Shown here one piece after another: positions 5,515 through 5,919 of a stretch of DNA of 5,919 bases. A program made the position numbers and the translations under genes. Below the pieces are notes generated by a model, which saw nothing but the letters and a program-made list of their open reading frames with translations, searched no databases and had not been told where the DNA came from. Within the stretch, counting starts at the first letter, position 1; each line of letters opens with the position of its first letter. The stretch spans positions 1 through 5,919 of the forward strand of contig DIAL01000062.1 in assembly GCA_002414705.1 (NCBI GenBank), in the 5' to 3' direction. The stretch comes from Flavobacteriaceae bacterium UBA5079. GTDB taxonomy: Bacteria > Bacteroidota > Bacteroidia > Flavobacteriales > Flavobacteriaceae.

Positions 5515-5545
5515 AAAAAGATTCCCTTAAAGCGGGAATCTTTTT
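5515..5545 (+). terminator. Intrinsic terminator of greA
   Basis: AAAAAGATTCCC (5515-5526) pairs with GGGAATCTTTTT (5534-5545), a 12-bp perfect stem with a 7-base loop and a terminal U-run. It lies 57 bases after the greA stop. Its A-tract on the 5' side could also let it work in the reverse direction, but no minus-strand gene needs it here. Confidence 0.9.
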
Positions 5546-5573
5546 ATATTTACAGGTATATCAATAGCAAATT

Positions 5574-5919
5574 ATGGCAACATTATTCACAAAAATTATT
5601 AATGGCGAAGTTCCGTGTTATAAAATTGCGGAAACGGACGATTATTTCGCCTTTTTGGATATTAACCCAAACGCCAAAGGACATACGCTCTGTATTCCAA
5701 AGCAGGAAGTTAATAAGTTGTTTGATTTGGATGAGGTAACCTATCATGGCTTATTAGAGTTTTCCAGACAAATTGCCATTGCCATAGAAAAAGCTGTGCC
5801 TTGCAAACGTGTTGGAATGACGGTTATAGGATTGGAAGTTCCACACGCACATGTGCATTTAATTCCTTTGAATACCATGGAAGATGCACGTTTTATTTCT
5901 AAAGAAAAGTTAACAGAAG
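5574..5919 (+). CDS. HIT-family nucleotide hydrolase/transferase, 3'-truncated by the window edge
   Basis: ATG 5574 opens a frame of 115 codons that runs off the right edge without a stop. HIT proteins of this kind cleave phosphoramidate or phosphoanhydride bonds of nucleotide substrates (for example AMP-lysine or adenylylated metabolites) in the cytoplasm. The start MATLFTKIINGEVPCYKI is typical of the Hint branch. DINPNAKGHTLCIPK (29-43) fits the conserved nucleotide-binding region. The signature HAHVHLIPL is at 91-99, with His93 as the predicted nucleophile of HxHxH. Family length is about 130 residues, so only a short C-terminus is missing. It lies 28 bases after the greA terminator and probably has its own promoter; TATATTTA at 5545-5552 is a partial match to TAnnTTTG. 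The exact substrate cannot be read from the sequence. Confidence 0.93.
   Translation, partial: MATLFTKIINGEVPCYKIAETDDYFAFLDINPNAKGHTLCIPKQEVNKLFDLDEVTYHGLLEFSRQIAIAIEKAVPCKRVGMTVIGLEVPHAHVHLIPLNTMEDARFISKEKLTE

Noticed and set aside
1..5919. CRISPR array, insertion sequence, phage genes, tRNA or toxin-antitoxin pair
   Set aside because: No spaced direct repeats, transposase or integrase motifs, tRNA cloverleaf or small paired ORFs were seen; all long ORFs are explained by housekeeping or transport genes.

Overview
The window looks like chromosomal core DNA from a marine-type member of the Flavobacteriaceae (phylum Bacteroidota). The support is low GC, TAnnTTTG-type -7 promoter elements, no clear Shine-Dalgarno sequences, a DUF4301 protein (a family I know mainly from Bacteroidota) and a TonB-dependent receptor under a thiamin pyrophosphate (TPP) riboswitch. 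The genus cannot be fixed from this sequence. I see no IS element, phage, CRISPR array, tRNA or rRNA.

Layout, left to right. (1) A 5'-truncated DUF4301 gene runs in from the left edge (2-1258) and is followed after one base by arfB (1260-1664), a GGQ-type ribosome-rescue peptidyl-tRNA hydrolase; the two look co-transcribed. (2) A 263-base intergenic region carries a Bacteroidota-type promoter (1733-1740), a complete TPP riboswitch aptamer (about 1748-1819) and a structured leader of about 108 bases. (3) The riboswitch controls one TonB-dependent outer-membrane receptor of 748 residues (1928-4174), inferred to take up thiamin or a precursor. No inner-membrane thiamin transporter follows it. 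(4) A 22-bp perfect hairpin with U-tracts on both sides (4202-4256) serves as a shared terminator between the receptor and a convergent minus-strand gene. (5) That gene (4267-4716, minus) encodes a 149-residue lipoprotein whose C-terminal half looks like a Rieske fold with some cluster ligands lost. (6) A divergent 267-base region holds the greA promoter and a leader with a terminator-like hairpin next to the expected transcription start, a second hairpin and an 18-codon open frame. (7) greA (4984-5457) encodes the transcript-cleavage factor and ends at a strong intrinsic terminator. (8) A HIT-family nucleotide hydrolase/transferase gene (from 5574) runs off the right edge.

The genes are mostly housekeeping (ribosome rescue, transcript cleavage, nucleotide hydrolysis) with one regulated nutrient-uptake unit. 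The TPP riboswitch and receptor form a self-contained circuit: low TPP should allow receptor synthesis, and high TPP should shut it off. I find no convincing undescribed multi-gene system. The points most worth a second look are the nucleotidyltransferase-like motifs in DUF4301, the possible riboswitch expression platform, the degenerate Rieske-like lipoprotein, and the possible attenuator and leader ORF upstream of greA.
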